Source: Dama dama
Taxonomy: Eukaryota; Chordata; Mammalia; Artiodactyla; Cervidae
DNA length: 64,000 bases
Direction: 5' to 3'
Assembly: GCF_033118175.1 (NCBI RefSeq)
Contig: NC_083701.1
Location: forward strand, 10,311,501 to 10,375,500
The position numbers and the translations under genes are program-made. The stretch's first letter is position 1. Each line of letters opens with the position of its first letter. Below, piece after piece: positions 44,666 through 55,079 of the stretch. The notes beneath the pieces are model-generated. The model was not told the DNA's origin, did no database searches, and worked only from the letters and a program-made list of their open reading frames with translations.

Positions 44666-44691
44666 TTATTAATATCAACAACACTGCTAGG

Positions 44692-44901
44692 CAAAGGGTC
44701 TTGCCTGGCAGGCCAGTGGTGAAGACTTCACCTCCCAAAGCAGTGGGTGTAGGTTTGATCCCTGGTCAGGGAGCTGGGATCCCACACGCCAAAAAAAACC
44801 AAAACATAAAACAGAAACAATATTGTAACAAATCCAATACTATAAAAATGTTCCATATTAAAAAAAATCTTAAAAAACTAAAATAGCACTACTAGGCCAA
44901 A
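44692..44901 (+). mobile_element. CHR-type tRNA SINE with TSD
   Basis: CACTGCTAGGCAAA (44692-44705) and CACTACTAGGCCAAA (44887-44901). Head diverged (GGGTCTTGCCTGGCAGGCCA), B box GGTTTGATCCCTG, then the long A-rich 3' extension shared with the 38.5 kb copy. Confidence 0.9.
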
Positions 44902-45150
44902 AGAAAACCACAGAGTTACTAGCCTAAAACGCTGGCTTTATTCACCTGACTAAGAAGGAGTTGATCTAAGAGTTTCAGCTTCAGCTGACTGATACTGAGT
45001 TACCTCCTCCTTCTGCCTCTTCAGGGAAAGAATGATTTCTCTGGGGGATAAAGTGACTTGTCACACTGTATTCACATCCAAAATCTAGCAATTTAAACCA
45101 AGAAATTCAAGGTCCAGTCTTTGATTTCTAAGGACTTTGTTTCTTTTCAG

Positions 45151-45203
45151 GATATTCACTTAACCTGTCTTTGTCATGCTGATCTACGCGTTGGAGTCAA
45201 CAG
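45151..45203 (+). other. Candidate exon (splice-bracketed open segment)
   Basis: Preceded by TTTGTTTCTTTTCAG (pyrimidine-rich acceptor) and followed by CAG|GTGAGT, an exact match to the consensus 5' splice site. The 53 bases are open in one frame (DIHLTCLCHADLRVGVN) and lie outside any repeat I recognise. No homologue recognised. It could be a lncRNA or alternative exon, or chance. Confidence 0.25.
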
Positions 45204-45735
45204 GTGAGTTTATTAAACACAGCAGGTATAGCACTTAGTTTGTAGTGTTCTTGTGGCCGGGACTTGGCCTTGGCCTTGGCCTCTGACAATGCTGGGATGC
45301 CATTGAAAGGTTTCCATACTGTTTCATGGGGCCACTCTATTTTGCTTCCTCCTTCCACTATGAACAAGGACTCCATCATGGTGATAGAAGGGTATTGTCT
45401 GTACTTGAGAGAAGGAATTCATGCTGCTCTGCACAAAAAAAGGGAATTTACCCAAGGAAACATCTTGATGCCAAAAGTTAGATCACTCTTTAAGAGACTC
45501 CTACTGCTATTTGATTCTAGTTTCCCAGACAAGTCCAAAGAAAAGAAAGAGAAAACAAAAAAAAACCCCAAGATAAATGAAAAAAACGCTATATCTCTGT
45601 CCTGGGATTATTTGCTATCCTCAGGGACAAAAGTTATGCCTTATATTCATCTTTGGGAAACCAGAATTTCAGAGTGTACCTAGTGTGTATAAATTCTCAA
45701 TCAATATTGTATGATGGATGAGGAAGATGACTAAG

Positions 45736-45864
45736 ATACCATAATCTAGAGATTTCTCTAGTGGTTCAGTGGTTAAGAGTCTGTAGTCCCAACGCAGAGG
45801 GCCTCGGTTTGATCCCTGGTCAGGGAACTAACCACAATGCAGTTAAAAAAAAAAAATACCACAA
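45736..45864 (+). mobile_element. CHR-type tRNA SINE, short, with probable TSD
   Basis: ATACCATAA (45736-45744) and ATACCACAA (45856-45864) around a head and B box (GGTTTGATCCCTGG) with a poly(A) tail. Confidence 0.85.
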
Positions 45865-46300
45865 GCCAGACGCTTGGCATACATTAAGCTATTTAATCCT
45901 TACCTCTTGGGGATGGATGGCATTGTTCCCCTGGTGATCTTCTCCTTCTCCAAAGTCATTCAAATCCTTGAGAAAAAAACATAAGAGTGGGTGGAAAAAA
46001 GAAGGGAGAAAGAAAGGGTGAAAGGAAGGGAAAGTGGAAAAGTTTTTAGACATTCATTTTTCAATAAATAACTATAGCTAAGTATGAACTGCTGTAGTTA
46101 TCATTCTATTAATAAATAATTATAAAGACACGTTAGTTATATCTACAAAACTATTAAAGTAAAGCCAATAATTAGGTGGGAAAATGGTTTCTTTCTGGCT
46201 TCCACCACAATTTCACCTCTGTGATACCAAACTGCAGAGATTTGTCCCCAATAAAAACACTCAGAAGTATCTACATACAAATATACACCTGCACACACGA

Positions 46301-46302
<2 letters not shown>

Positions 46303-46341
<39 letters not shown>
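46303..46341. repeat. (CA)n microsatellite
   Basis: About 19 uninterrupted CA units after GAGCG. Confidence 0.98.
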
Positions 46342-46343
<2 letters not shown>

Positions 46344-46489
46344 AAAATTAACAAACCCACATTACCTCTCAAGCAAATGGTTCACACCACCTGTAATTGT
46401 CACTGAAAATAGAATGGTACTGGACTGGGTTTGTTGGTTAAAGCACTGGTTTTGAAACAGCACAGATGTGAATTTCTTTGCACACGTGT

Positions 46490-46765
46490 TTGTTCATTCA
46501 GTATTCGTGTTCAATACCATGTGCCTGGGACAAGAATTACAGGAGTGAACAAAATATTTACAGTTCCTGCCTTCAAGAAAGCACAGGTAGGTAGTGAAAT
46601 AATTAAACCTGCAACTGTCATGAAGCCAGTGTGTGCTGTGATAATGAATTTTCAGAGAGTGCAGAGATATCCAAGGAAATGAGAAATGAAATGACACCTG
46701 AAGGAGAAGAGAAATGAGCCAAGTTGGGACTGAGAAATGGAAAAACTTAAATTCTGGGTCCACAA
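46490..46765. repeat. Ancient interspersed repeat, family not assigned
   Basis: 'TACCATGTGCCTGGGACAAG', 'AGTGAACAAAATATTTACAG', 'TTCCTGCCTTCAAGAAAGCA' and 'GAAATGACACCTGAAGGAGA' follow the same module order as at 31.85 kb. Confidence 0.5.
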
Positions 46766-46807
46766 AGACAATTAACCTCAGTCTTCATGTCTATAAACTG
46801 GGAGTAC

Positions 46808-47031
46808 TCTGTGCTGTGATCAATCGCTCAGTTTTTTCCAACTCTTTGTGGCCCCGTAGACTGTAGCCCATTAGGCTCCTCTGTCCATGGGATTCTCCAG
46901 GCAAGAATACTGGAGTGGGTTGCCATGTCTTACTCCAGGGAATCTTCCCAACCTAGGAATCAAACCTGTGTCTCCTGCATCTTCTGCATTGGCAGGTGGA
47001 TTCTTAACCACTAGCACCACCTGGGAAGCCC
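46808..47031 (-). mobile_element. Bov-tA SINE
   Basis: Complete reverse-strand copy ending CACCACCTGGGAAGCC. A duplicated CTCCTGCATCTTCTGCAT lies before the B box. Confidence 0.93.
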
Positions 47032-47319
47032 TAGAAGGACACTGTTAAGACTGAAAATGATAATATGAATTTGCTAATCACCAAGCTTGACCCAGCATAC
47101 ACACACCAGTTGTTTTCACCACTCAGTGGGCTGTAGAAGCAAATCCCATTCTACAGGATGTGCTTATATGATCTTACAGATAAGCCTAAATTATTATTCC
47201 ACTTAACCCATAGCTTTGTAAAATGAGCATAATTCAAGAACTGATAGACTGTAACAAGGGACGTTTTGCAGAAGTCTTTGGACAAGAACAGTCAGGTATC
47301 TGTAATAAGCTTGTGTGTC

Positions 47320-47395
47320 CTCAATACATAGGACCATGCCTGCCATGCTGAATACACTTCATAAATGTTTAATGAATAAATTTATACTCCTTTAT
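47320..47395 (+). repeat. L2/MIR-type 3' end
   Basis: 'ACACTTCATAAATGTTTAAT' then GAATAAATTT resembles the L2/MIR 3' terminus 'gcactcaataaatgtttgttgaatgaa'. Confidence 0.4.
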
Positions 47396-47399
47396 CAGT

Positions 47400-48430
47400 A
47401 ATCCAAACCTGCTTACAAAAAAAGTTGCTTTAATTTTTTAACGTTCATCCATTTTTGTTGTTAAATATACAATGAACCACAACTATTTCTGGCCCATCAG
47501 TCAGGAAAAAAACCTGTAAAGTCATCTCTGGAATATGCAAATTTAAAAATTATCCAGGAAAATGAATACAATTATTTCTGGAATGGATTGAGTTTTCAAA
47601 AGTAAAAGTTAATATTTATAGAGAAAAGTTAAGCTTTGGAAAATGCCACCTGGCATTTCTTTCCCTGCAATTTATTTTTCTTTCAATCCATTTTTGCTTT
47701 TTATTGGGTTTGTTTTGCAGAGCACACCGTTATGATTAAATTTTGATTTAAATAACAGAATTAGTTCTACCATGTGTCAAGTCTGAGGTAGGAGTGAATC
47801 TACCATATTGATGTTTATGATTTTCTTTGTAGCTGGAATCGATAGTAATAAAAGTTTATCCTTCGAATGCAAAATGTTGGTTTATTATGCTACACCAGGG
47901 GAATGAGTGAAGAGTTTTGCTTCTTCTTGATTGTTATGAAGGATCTAATGGTATTGCAGCTTGACTTGCCAAATATTACACTCTGATATAAATGTACACA
48001 CAAAATGAGTTATTTTAAAATAGAATTCAATGTTGTTCAAATTGGCTTTACTTAGAATGTCTGCACTTAGCTCTAATTTTCTAATATGTCAGACATTAAA
48101 AGATATTCCTATGTCATGGCCTTTTGTGTCCATATTAAGGGGAAATATTTTGTATTTGGGCAAGGTATTTTGCTTTAATGATTTATAAAGAGATCATTCT
48201 TGTCCATAAGCAAGTGGTCCTACAATTTCCCCGTTAATCTGTCAATCCTGGTTTATCTCCTTCAAGGCTATATCTTCAACAACTTTAATTTGCTCCCTAA
48301 TATTTATCTATGTACTTCTAAATAATATACTGAAATTTCTTTTAGAAAACAGTTTTTGGCTCTTTGCAATGATAAAGGAAAACTATGCTTTTCTACAACC
48401 TGTTATTTTTTCTCCCCAATATCTCCCAGT
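47400..48430. other. Repeat-poor block, candidate conserved noncoding DNA
   Basis: About 1 kb without a recognisable repeat. Contains AATATGCAAATTT (octamer ATGCAAAT), TGCCACCTGGCA (palindrome-like, E-box CACCTG) and several AT-rich homeodomain-like cores. Motif evidence only. Confidence 0.3.
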
Positions 48431-48431
48431 A

Positions 48432-49131
48432 GTTTTGTTGCTGTTGTTCAGTCTCTAAGTGGTGTCCAAGTCTTTGAGACCCTATGGACTGCAGCATGCC
48501 AGGCTTTCCTGTCCTTCACCATCTCCCAGAATTTGCTCAAACTCATGTCCATTGAGTCAGTGATGGTATCCAACCATCTCATCCTCTGTTGACCTCTTCT
48601 CCTTCTGCCTTCAATCTTTCCCACCATCACAGTCTTTTCCAAGGAGTTGGCTCTTCACATCAGGGGGCCAAAGTATTAGAGCTTTAGCTCCAGTCTTTCC
48701 AATGAATATTCTGGGTTGATTTCCTTTAGGATTGACTGGTTTGATCCCCTTCTTGTTCAAGGGACTCTCAAGAGTCATCTCTAGCACCTTAGTTCAAAAG
48801 CATCACTTCTTTTGGTGCTCAGCCTGCTTTATGGTCCAACTCTCACATTTGTACATGCCTACTGAAAAACCAAAGCTTTAACTATACAGACCTTTGTCAG
48901 CAAAGTGATGTCTCTGCTTTTTAAAATACTGGCTATGTTTGCCATAGCTTTTCTTCCAAGGAGCAAGTGTCTTAATTTCATGGCTGCAGTCACCATTCAC
49001 AGTGATTTTAGAGCCTGAGAAAATGAAGTCTGTCACTGTTTCCCCATTATTTGCCATGAAGTGATGGGACTAGATGCCATGATCTTAGTTTTCTGAATGT
49101 TGAGGCTTAAGCCAGCTTTTTCACTCTCCTC
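48432..49131 (-). mobile_element. BovB LINE 3' fragment, (GTT)n-tailed subtype
   Basis: Left end GTTTTGTTGCTGTTGTTCAG, then the C-terminal coding region and, further right, antisense of the conserved ASGPITSW-type segment near 49050-49090. 5'-truncated just before the polymerase motif C. Diverged. Confidence 0.92.
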
Positions 49132-49479
49132 TACTGGTGGTTATATCACAATTATTTGTTAACTTAATCATAGGAATTTACATAATAATGACTAAACAAG
49201 TGCTGTTCTTTGCTGAGCTGAATAATGCCACAGGATTACAACTCCTCTCCTGACAACTTTTCTTTTGTCTGGGAGCAAATGCCCCATCATATCTTCTACA
49301 CACCTACTGTTATTCCCAGGAAATATTAATAATTTCTACAGGCAAAAACATTAGCTTCCTCTTACCCTCAGCATAATCTCGAAGCCATCGTTACCATCTG
49401 TTCTAATTATTTTGTGCCCAGTGTCATCTGTCAATTTCTCTGGATCATCGTCATTGGACTTCCCGATGCTGCCCCTATT

Positions 49480-49623
49480 CTGCCTTCTTGGAGAAGGGAA
49501 TGGCAACCCACTCCAGTTTTCTTGCCTGGAAAATTCCATGGACAGAGGAACTTGGTGGGCTATAGTCTGTGAGATTGCAAAGAGTTGGACATGACTGAGC
49601 AACTAACACACATGCTGCCTTCT
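49480..49623 (+). mobile_element. BovA monomer (headless) with 9-bp TSD
   Basis: CTGCCTTCT (49480-49488 and 49615-49623) brackets one BovA monomer starting TGGAGAAGGGAATGGCAACC. No tRNA head. Confidence 0.9.
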
Positions 49624-49869
49624 AACCTAGAGACAAGCCTTTTTTTTTTTTTAATTTATCTCCTTAGATTGCTGATTATTTTATCAAATATTTTCCTAAA
49701 GACAAGCTATAGTAAATAAATTTTTATATCTTTGCATGTTTGAAAATTTTGTTTTGCTCTTTTCACATATGATTCATAGGTTGACTGTGTAGAGAATTCT
49801 GGATTGTTTTTATTCAAAATGTTGAAAATATTCTCTATTTTTGAGAAGATGGCTGGTTGGTGGATTTTT

Positions 49870-50216
49870 TGTAGCTTTCATTTTTGTATTGGAGTATAGC
49901 TGATGAACAATGTTGTGATAGTTTCTGGTGGACAGGAAGGGACTCAGCCATACATATACATGTATCCATTGTCCCCCAGTCTCCCCTCCAGTTCAGGCTG
50001 CCACATGACATTGAGCAGAGTTCCCTGTGTTCTGCAGTAGGTCTTTGTTGGTTGTCCATTTTAAGTATAGCAGTGTGTACGTTTTGGTCCCCAACCCCCT
50101 CACTATCCCTCCCCCATCCTTCCTCCCTGGCCACCATAAGTTTGTTCTCTAAGTCTGTGAGTCTGTTTCTGTTTTGTTAATCAGTTCATTTAAATTCTGC
50201 ATATAAGAGAAGTTCA
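49870..50216 (-). mobile_element. Ruminant L1 3' UTR
   Basis: 'TTTTTGTATTGGAGTATAGC', 'GTGATAGTTTCTGGTGGACA', 'TCAGCCATACATATACATGT', 'CCCCCATCCTTCCTCCCTGG' and 'GAGTCTGTTTCTGTTTTGTT' read the L1 3' UTR in reverse. A Bov-tA interrupts or borders its right end. Confidence 0.88.
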
Positions 50217-50428
50217 GCTTCCCAGGTGGCAAAAGTGGTAAAGAATCCACTTGCCAATGCAGGAGACATAAGAGATGCAGATTTGATCCCTGGGTCCGGA
50301 AGACCCCTGCAAAGGAGGGAACGGCAACCCACTCCAGTATTCTTGCCTGGAGAATCCCAGGGACAGAGGAGTACATCGGGCCACAAAGAGTCAGACACAA
50401 CTGAGTGTCTGAGCACTAGACACACACT
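50217..50428 (+). mobile_element. Bov-tA SINE
   Basis: Variant head GCTTCCCAGGTGGCAAAAGT with the extra ATAAGAGATGCAG before the B box, BovA monomer, tail ACACACACT. Confidence 0.92.
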
Positions 50429-50671
50429 GTACCTGAGACTAGGGGTTTTCAAAACTGGGAGATTCTAATGTATTTCCTGGTTATTGTTACTAACTTTCTC
50501 TTTTCTGTTTTCTCTGTCAGTTGAGAGAAAGTAAACAGAGACTGAGTTCCAACTAATAAAGACAAGGAGAATCACTTCATTTTCTCTTTTTCTGGATTTC
50601 TTTTATCTTACTTGACAGTATTTCTTATCTCACTTATCTTATATCCTTTGACAATATTTCTTTGCTGACAG

Positions 50672-50846
50672 CAACGCCCAGGACCGGGCTGTGCACATAT
50701 GTCACCTTCAGAGATGCTGGCAATACGGTAAGATGAATTTGGGAGGGTTGACTAGCTGTTCTTACAGCTTTTGATGCTTCTTTCAGAAACTGGAGGGGGA
50801 AGAGACTGCTCTTGAAAAGAAAAGAGAAAAATTACAGCTTATTCAA
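50672..50846 (+). other. Candidate exon pair with a 59-base spacer
   Basis: First segment 50672-50727, preceded by TTTCTTTGCTGACAG and followed by G|GTAAGA. Second 50787-50846, preceded by TGATGCTTCTTTCAG and followed by CAA|GTAAGA. Joined in phase, both are open, and the second reads LEGEETALEKKREKLQLIQ, a charged heptad-like peptide. The 59-base spacer would be one of the shortest mammalian introns, so use of both sites in one transcript is doubtful. No family recognised. Confidence 0.27.
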
Positions 50847-51485
50847 GTAAGAAAACAAAAAGAATAATTTTTTCTATCACTGTGTGGCTTCTTGCCGCAA
50901 ACCTCTAAACCTTTCCGAGTCTTCATGTCCTTGTCAATAAGAAAAGAAAGTGAGATTGTGTATAATCCCTTACATGCCTCCCAGCTTGAGCGGTGTGGGG
51001 CTCCAGTCAGGGCCTCAAGGGTAAGCTGCCTTTCTCACTGATTGCTTCTATTCTCTGCCTCGATCATACTGTATTTTTTACATATTAGTTCCAGAGAGGA
51101 GGAACATCTGGCATACTGCAAAACAGCACTTATTTTTAGCTAGTGATAAGCTGCAGATGTTGGATTTTTAAAAAAATATGTGCTTTACACAGTATCAGAG
51201 AATTTGTTCACTTCTCCTTTCTATTGCCAGACCCTCCTCCCCCTAAGACACTGTAAGCTCATATTTGGAGTTTTTCTTTTTTCAATTTTTTCTTGATGGA
51301 CAATTCAGACAACACTGTCAGAAGTGAAGCCCTGAGAGAAATATCCAGATGGATGGGCTGATTTAGTTGGTTGAAATCTGCACTTATATAGGGATGAGAG
51401 GGTGGCAGGGGGCAAGGTGGGGTACCAACTGGGCAAAGTACCGCTTCAATAATTCCAAGAGACTCCATCATTTCTCCTTTGGTGT
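50847..51485. other. Unassigned DNA downstream of the candidate exons
   Basis: No repeat or gene recognised. Confidence 0.4.
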
Positions 51486-51690
51486 TGATCACTTCAAGTT
51501 GCAAGTGTTTGTTTACTTGTCTGTCATCCTAAGTAGACTATTAATGCCTTGAGGTCAAGAACTAGGTCTTATTCATCATGCCATTTGCATCACTAAGCAC
51601 AATGCCTGTCACATGGCAGAATAGTTGGTTATGTTTGCTGAGTAATGACTGAATGGATGAATGAATGAATTTTATGAATAGATGGTTAAA
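51486..51690 (+). repeat. L2 LINE 3' end
   Basis: 'TTAATGCCTTGAGGTCAAGA' then ACTAGGTCTTATTCATCATG, 'CACTAAGCACAATGCCTGTC' and the tail 'GAATGGATGAATGAATGAAT' follow the L2 3' end closely. Confidence 0.7.
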
Positions 51691-51789
51691 GACTTTGTGA
51701 CATTACAGTTCTGCGAGATTCCCAAGAGATCATTCAATATTATCAATAGGCCTGATTTTTCAATGGGAACTCTCTAGTTATTTTCAATA

Positions 51790-51900
51790 GCTATTTAATC
51801 TAGTCTGTTCCAAGTACTGTTCAAGACACTAAGGATAGAGCAGTGAATTTGAAAGACTGGGTCCTTGCAGAAATCAGAGAATAACCATGTTAAAAATGAA
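51790..51900. repeat. Ancient interspersed repeat, family not assigned
   Basis: 'TCCAAGTACTGTTCAAGACA' then CTAAGGATAGAGCAGTGAAT and 'GACTGGGTCCTTGCAG': the first modules of the series described at 31.85 kb. Confidence 0.45.
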
Positions 51901-51920
51901 TTAATATTAATACTATATTT

Positions 51921-52155
51921 ATTAACATAAATCATGCATGCTCAGTCATGTTCCACTCTTTGCAACACTATGGACTGTAGCCCATCAGACTTCTCTGTCC
52001 ACGGGATTTCCCAGGCAAGAATACTGGAGTGGGTTATCATTTCCTCCTCCAAGGAATCTTTTGGACTCAGGGATTGAACCCATGTCTCTGACATCTCTTG
52101 CATTGGCAGGTGGATTCTTTATCAATGTGCCACCTAGGAAGTCATTAACATAAAT
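51921..52155 (-). mobile_element. Bov-tA SINE with perfect 12-bp TSD
   Basis: ATTAACATAAAT at 51921-51932 and 52144-52155. Complete reverse-strand copy. Confidence 0.95.
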
Positions 52156-53014
52156 ATGTAAAATGAATACACATGAAAAAAGGATGAAGAAGTATTGATT
52201 GGGTTTAAGAAAGTAATTATTCATAAAACAAGACTAGCTATATCTTGATAATTATCTCAGCTGGGTGATAGACACACAGAGTCCATAATTAAAAGTGAAA
52301 ACAAAGTATTCAAAGAAAGCCAAAAATATATAAGTTCAAATAAAAGGGGGAAGAATGTAAATAAATCTAGAAAACTGCAAGAAAAAGAGGATAAATACTT
52401 GGCCTAAAAATAAAGAACACTGAAATATGGGTAAATTCAGGTGTGAAGATACTTTATTATCTAAAATCTTGAAGGACATCCTGTGATTTTCCAAAGTAAT
52501 GGCCATATCTCAAATGTTAAAAAGACCAAAGAAAGGATTGAATGAATCTAGTCAGATATAAGACAGAACATGGCATTTGGGTCAGAATCAAGACAACACA
52601 ACAGAGATTTGAGGGAACAAACAGAAAAAATAACTCCTTCTATTAATAGAGGCAATTATTACCTTGCAAGAAATGTATGCCCATTGTAATCATACCTTCT
52701 GCTTTGCTAAGGAAATTTCAAAACCTAGATTTTATGTAAAATATCCATCATTTCAAATGTTGGTAAAAATTTACTGTCTACTATTATAAAACAAATCTTA
52801 TGGCGAACAGTCTCGACTTCCGGTCTACACACTAAAAGTGGTCTGGGAATGATTATATGGCTTACTATGAGAATTTCAGCAATTTATTCTGAGGAATTTT
52901 CCATAACATATTATCTGAAAGTTACCCTTTTGTCTATAAGAAAATGTTTTGGTTTGGTTAAAGTAGAAATGTCAGGCCCTTTGGGATTTCTAAAGGAAAT
53001 TTAGTTACTGATTG
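52156..53014. other. Unassigned AT-rich DNA
   Basis: No repeat or gene recognised. Confidence 0.4.
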
Positions 53015-53015
53015 C

Positions 53016-53053
<38 letters not shown>
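53015..53053. repeat. (TG)n microsatellite
   Basis: About 19 uninterrupted TG units. Confidence 0.98.
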
Positions 53054-53057
<4 letters not shown>

Positions 53058-53252
53058 ACATATAGACAGAGAGAAGAGAGAAAAAGTAGTTTGGGTATGA
53101 TACATATCTCTTCTGTAAATGCTTATTTGGTGAATTTCTGGATGTATTAAAAACTTCCTAAAATGAAGTATATGGTGTTCTTTATGATCTATGAGGGTCA
53201 AACATGTTTGAACTCTCATTGTGAGTTGTTATTCAAAGGTTTGCACTATGCT

Positions 53253-53772
53253 AAGTCAGTATGCTATTTAGATTGGTCATAACTTTCCTTCCAAGTAGTA
53301 AGCGTCTTTTAATTTCATGGCTGCAATCACCATCTGCAGTGATTTTGGAGCCCAGAAAAATAAAGTCTGACACTGTTTCCACTGTTTCCCCATCTATTTG
53401 CCATGAAGTGATGGGACCAGATGTCATGATCTTAGTTTTCTGAATGTTGAGCTTTAAGCCAACTTTTTCACTCTCCTCTTTCACTTTCATCAAGAGGCTT
53501 TTTAGTTCTTCTTCACTTTCTGCCATAAGGGTGGTGTCATCTGCATATCTGAGGTTATTGATATTTCTCCCGGCAATCTTGATTCCAGCTTGTGCTTCTT
53601 CCATCCCAGCGTTTCTCATGATGTACTCTGCATGTAAGTATCACTGCAGATGGTGATTGCAGTTGGTGATGGACAGGGAGGCCTGGCGTGCTGTGATTCA
53701 TGGGGTCTCAAAGAGACAGACATTACTGAGTGACTGAACTGAACTGAACTGAACTGAATTGAAATCAGTATG
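53253..53772 (+). mobile_element. BovB LINE with inverted 5' part, internal deletion and templated filler
   Basis: Flanks AAGTCAGTATG (53253-53263) and AAATCAGTATG (53762-53772), 10/11. Positions 53264 to about 53638 are BovB in reverse orientation. 53663-53761 is the forward BovB 3' end with its (GAACT)n tail. Between them, 53640-53662 is an exact inverted copy of 53321-53343. About 400 bases of the expected 3' coding region are missing at the junction. Confidence 0.93.
53264..53619 (-). pseudogene. BovB reverse transcriptase fragment (inverted)
   Basis: Reverse-strand open frame of over 110 codons containing motif C RYADDTTLMAESEEELKSLL and KIMTSGPITSWQIDGETVET. It ends where the inversion joins the flank. 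Intact locally but lacks motifs A and B, so it is a dead fragment. Confidence 0.9.
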
Positions 53773-53867
53773 TGAAGGAAAGTATTTGCACAAAGGTTAG
53801 GGGCATGTGTTAGATGATATTTACTAAACTTGAAGTTCCATTAAAAATAAATAAATTGTTCCTGCCA

Positions 53868-54400
53868 CTCCCTTCTGGCCTGCAGGGTTTCTGCTGAAAA
53901 CTCTGCTAATAACCTCACAGGGATTCCTTTGTATGTTATTTTCTGCTTTTCCCTTGCTGCTTTTACTATTCTTTCTTTGAATTTAATTTTTGTTAGTTTG
54001 ATTGATGTGTATCTTGGTGTATTTCTCCTTGGGTTTTTCCTTAAGAGGACTCTCTGTGCTTTTGGGGCTCAGTGGCAAATTCCTTTTCCGTGTTAGAGAA
54101 GTTTTCAATGCTTATCTCTGCATATATTTTCTTAGACTTTTTCCCTTCTTCTTGGACCCCCATAATTCCAATGTTGATGCATTTAATGTTGTCCCAGATT
54201 TAGGTAGTGAGAAGCTCCTCTGTAGCACAGCTCAGCTTGGTGTTTTGTAAGAACCTAGAGGGGTGGGATGGGGGCAGTGTGAGAGAGATCCAAGAGGGAG
54301 GGGATGTATGTATACTCAGAGCTAATTCACTTCATTGTACAGCAAAAACTAACATAACATGGCGAAGCAACTATAACCCCTTTAAAATAAAATAAAATTT
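53868..54400. mobile_element. Head-to-head L1-like composite
   Basis: Left part (53868 to about 54199) resembles antisense 5' region of ruminant L1 (CTGAAAACTCTGCTAATAAC, TGTATCTTGGTGTATTTCTC, AATGTTGATGCATTTAATGT). Right part (54200-54400) is forward L1 3' UTR (AGAACCTAGAGGGGTGGGAT, ATTCACTTCATTGTACAGCA). Similar AAAATAAATAAATT-like sequence lies at both outer ends. Left-part identity is less certain than right. Confidence 0.55.
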
Positions 54401-54660
54401 AGAAAAAGAAAACAGGTGGGTCTAAAACATAAATAAAATTTCAGGTAGTAATGAGTGCTATTAAGAAGACTGAAGAAGATTATGATAATCATTACTGGGC
54501 CCATGTCAGAATGGCACCTTTGTACTCTCTTGATGTCGTGAATGCCTACATGACTCACTTTGACCGATTAAATGTGAACAGAAATGACAGACATGGCTTC
54601 TGGTTAGAAGTTTAAGAGTCAAACTTCCATGATCCTGTCTTCCTGCCACCGTTACTGGGA

Positions 54661-54870
54661 GTGTGCATGCTCAGTCGCTCAGTCATGTCTAATTCTTGGA
54701 GACCCCAGGAACTGTAGCCCAGTAGGCTCCTCTGTCCATGGGATTCTCCAGGCAAGAATACTGGTACAGGTTGCCATTTCCTCCCCCAGGGAATCTTTCT
54801 GACATAGGGATCGAACCTCTGTCTCTTTCGTCTCCTGCGTTGGCAGATGGATTCTTTACCACTGCATCAC
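54661..54870 (-). mobile_element. Bov-tA SINE
   Basis: Reverse-strand BovA monomer, B box antisense GGGATCGAACC, head truncated or diverged at the right end. Confidence 0.92.
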
Positions 54871-55079
54871 AATTATTAGTGATGTGTAAATGGTGGATGA
54901 TCTGTCAGCCTGGTTCCTGAAGTAAGAAAATATGAAACATAATGGATATTAGCTTGAGCAAGAACTAAACCATGGATGTGATAAGCCACTGGCCTTTAAA
55001 GGTTGTTTTTTTCTGTGCCTTGGCCAACGCCGAGAGATTTAGAGTGATAGGGTACGGGGCAGGAACTGTTTAGGTGGAA

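Noticed and set aside
45197..45379. Reverse-strand open frame with an Ala-Lys repeat (AKAKAKSRP) followed by AATAAA, resembling the end of a processed pseudogene
   Set aside because: No poly(A) tract, no TSD and no recognisable parent gene; the Ala-Lys run comes from a short CCTTGG tandem.
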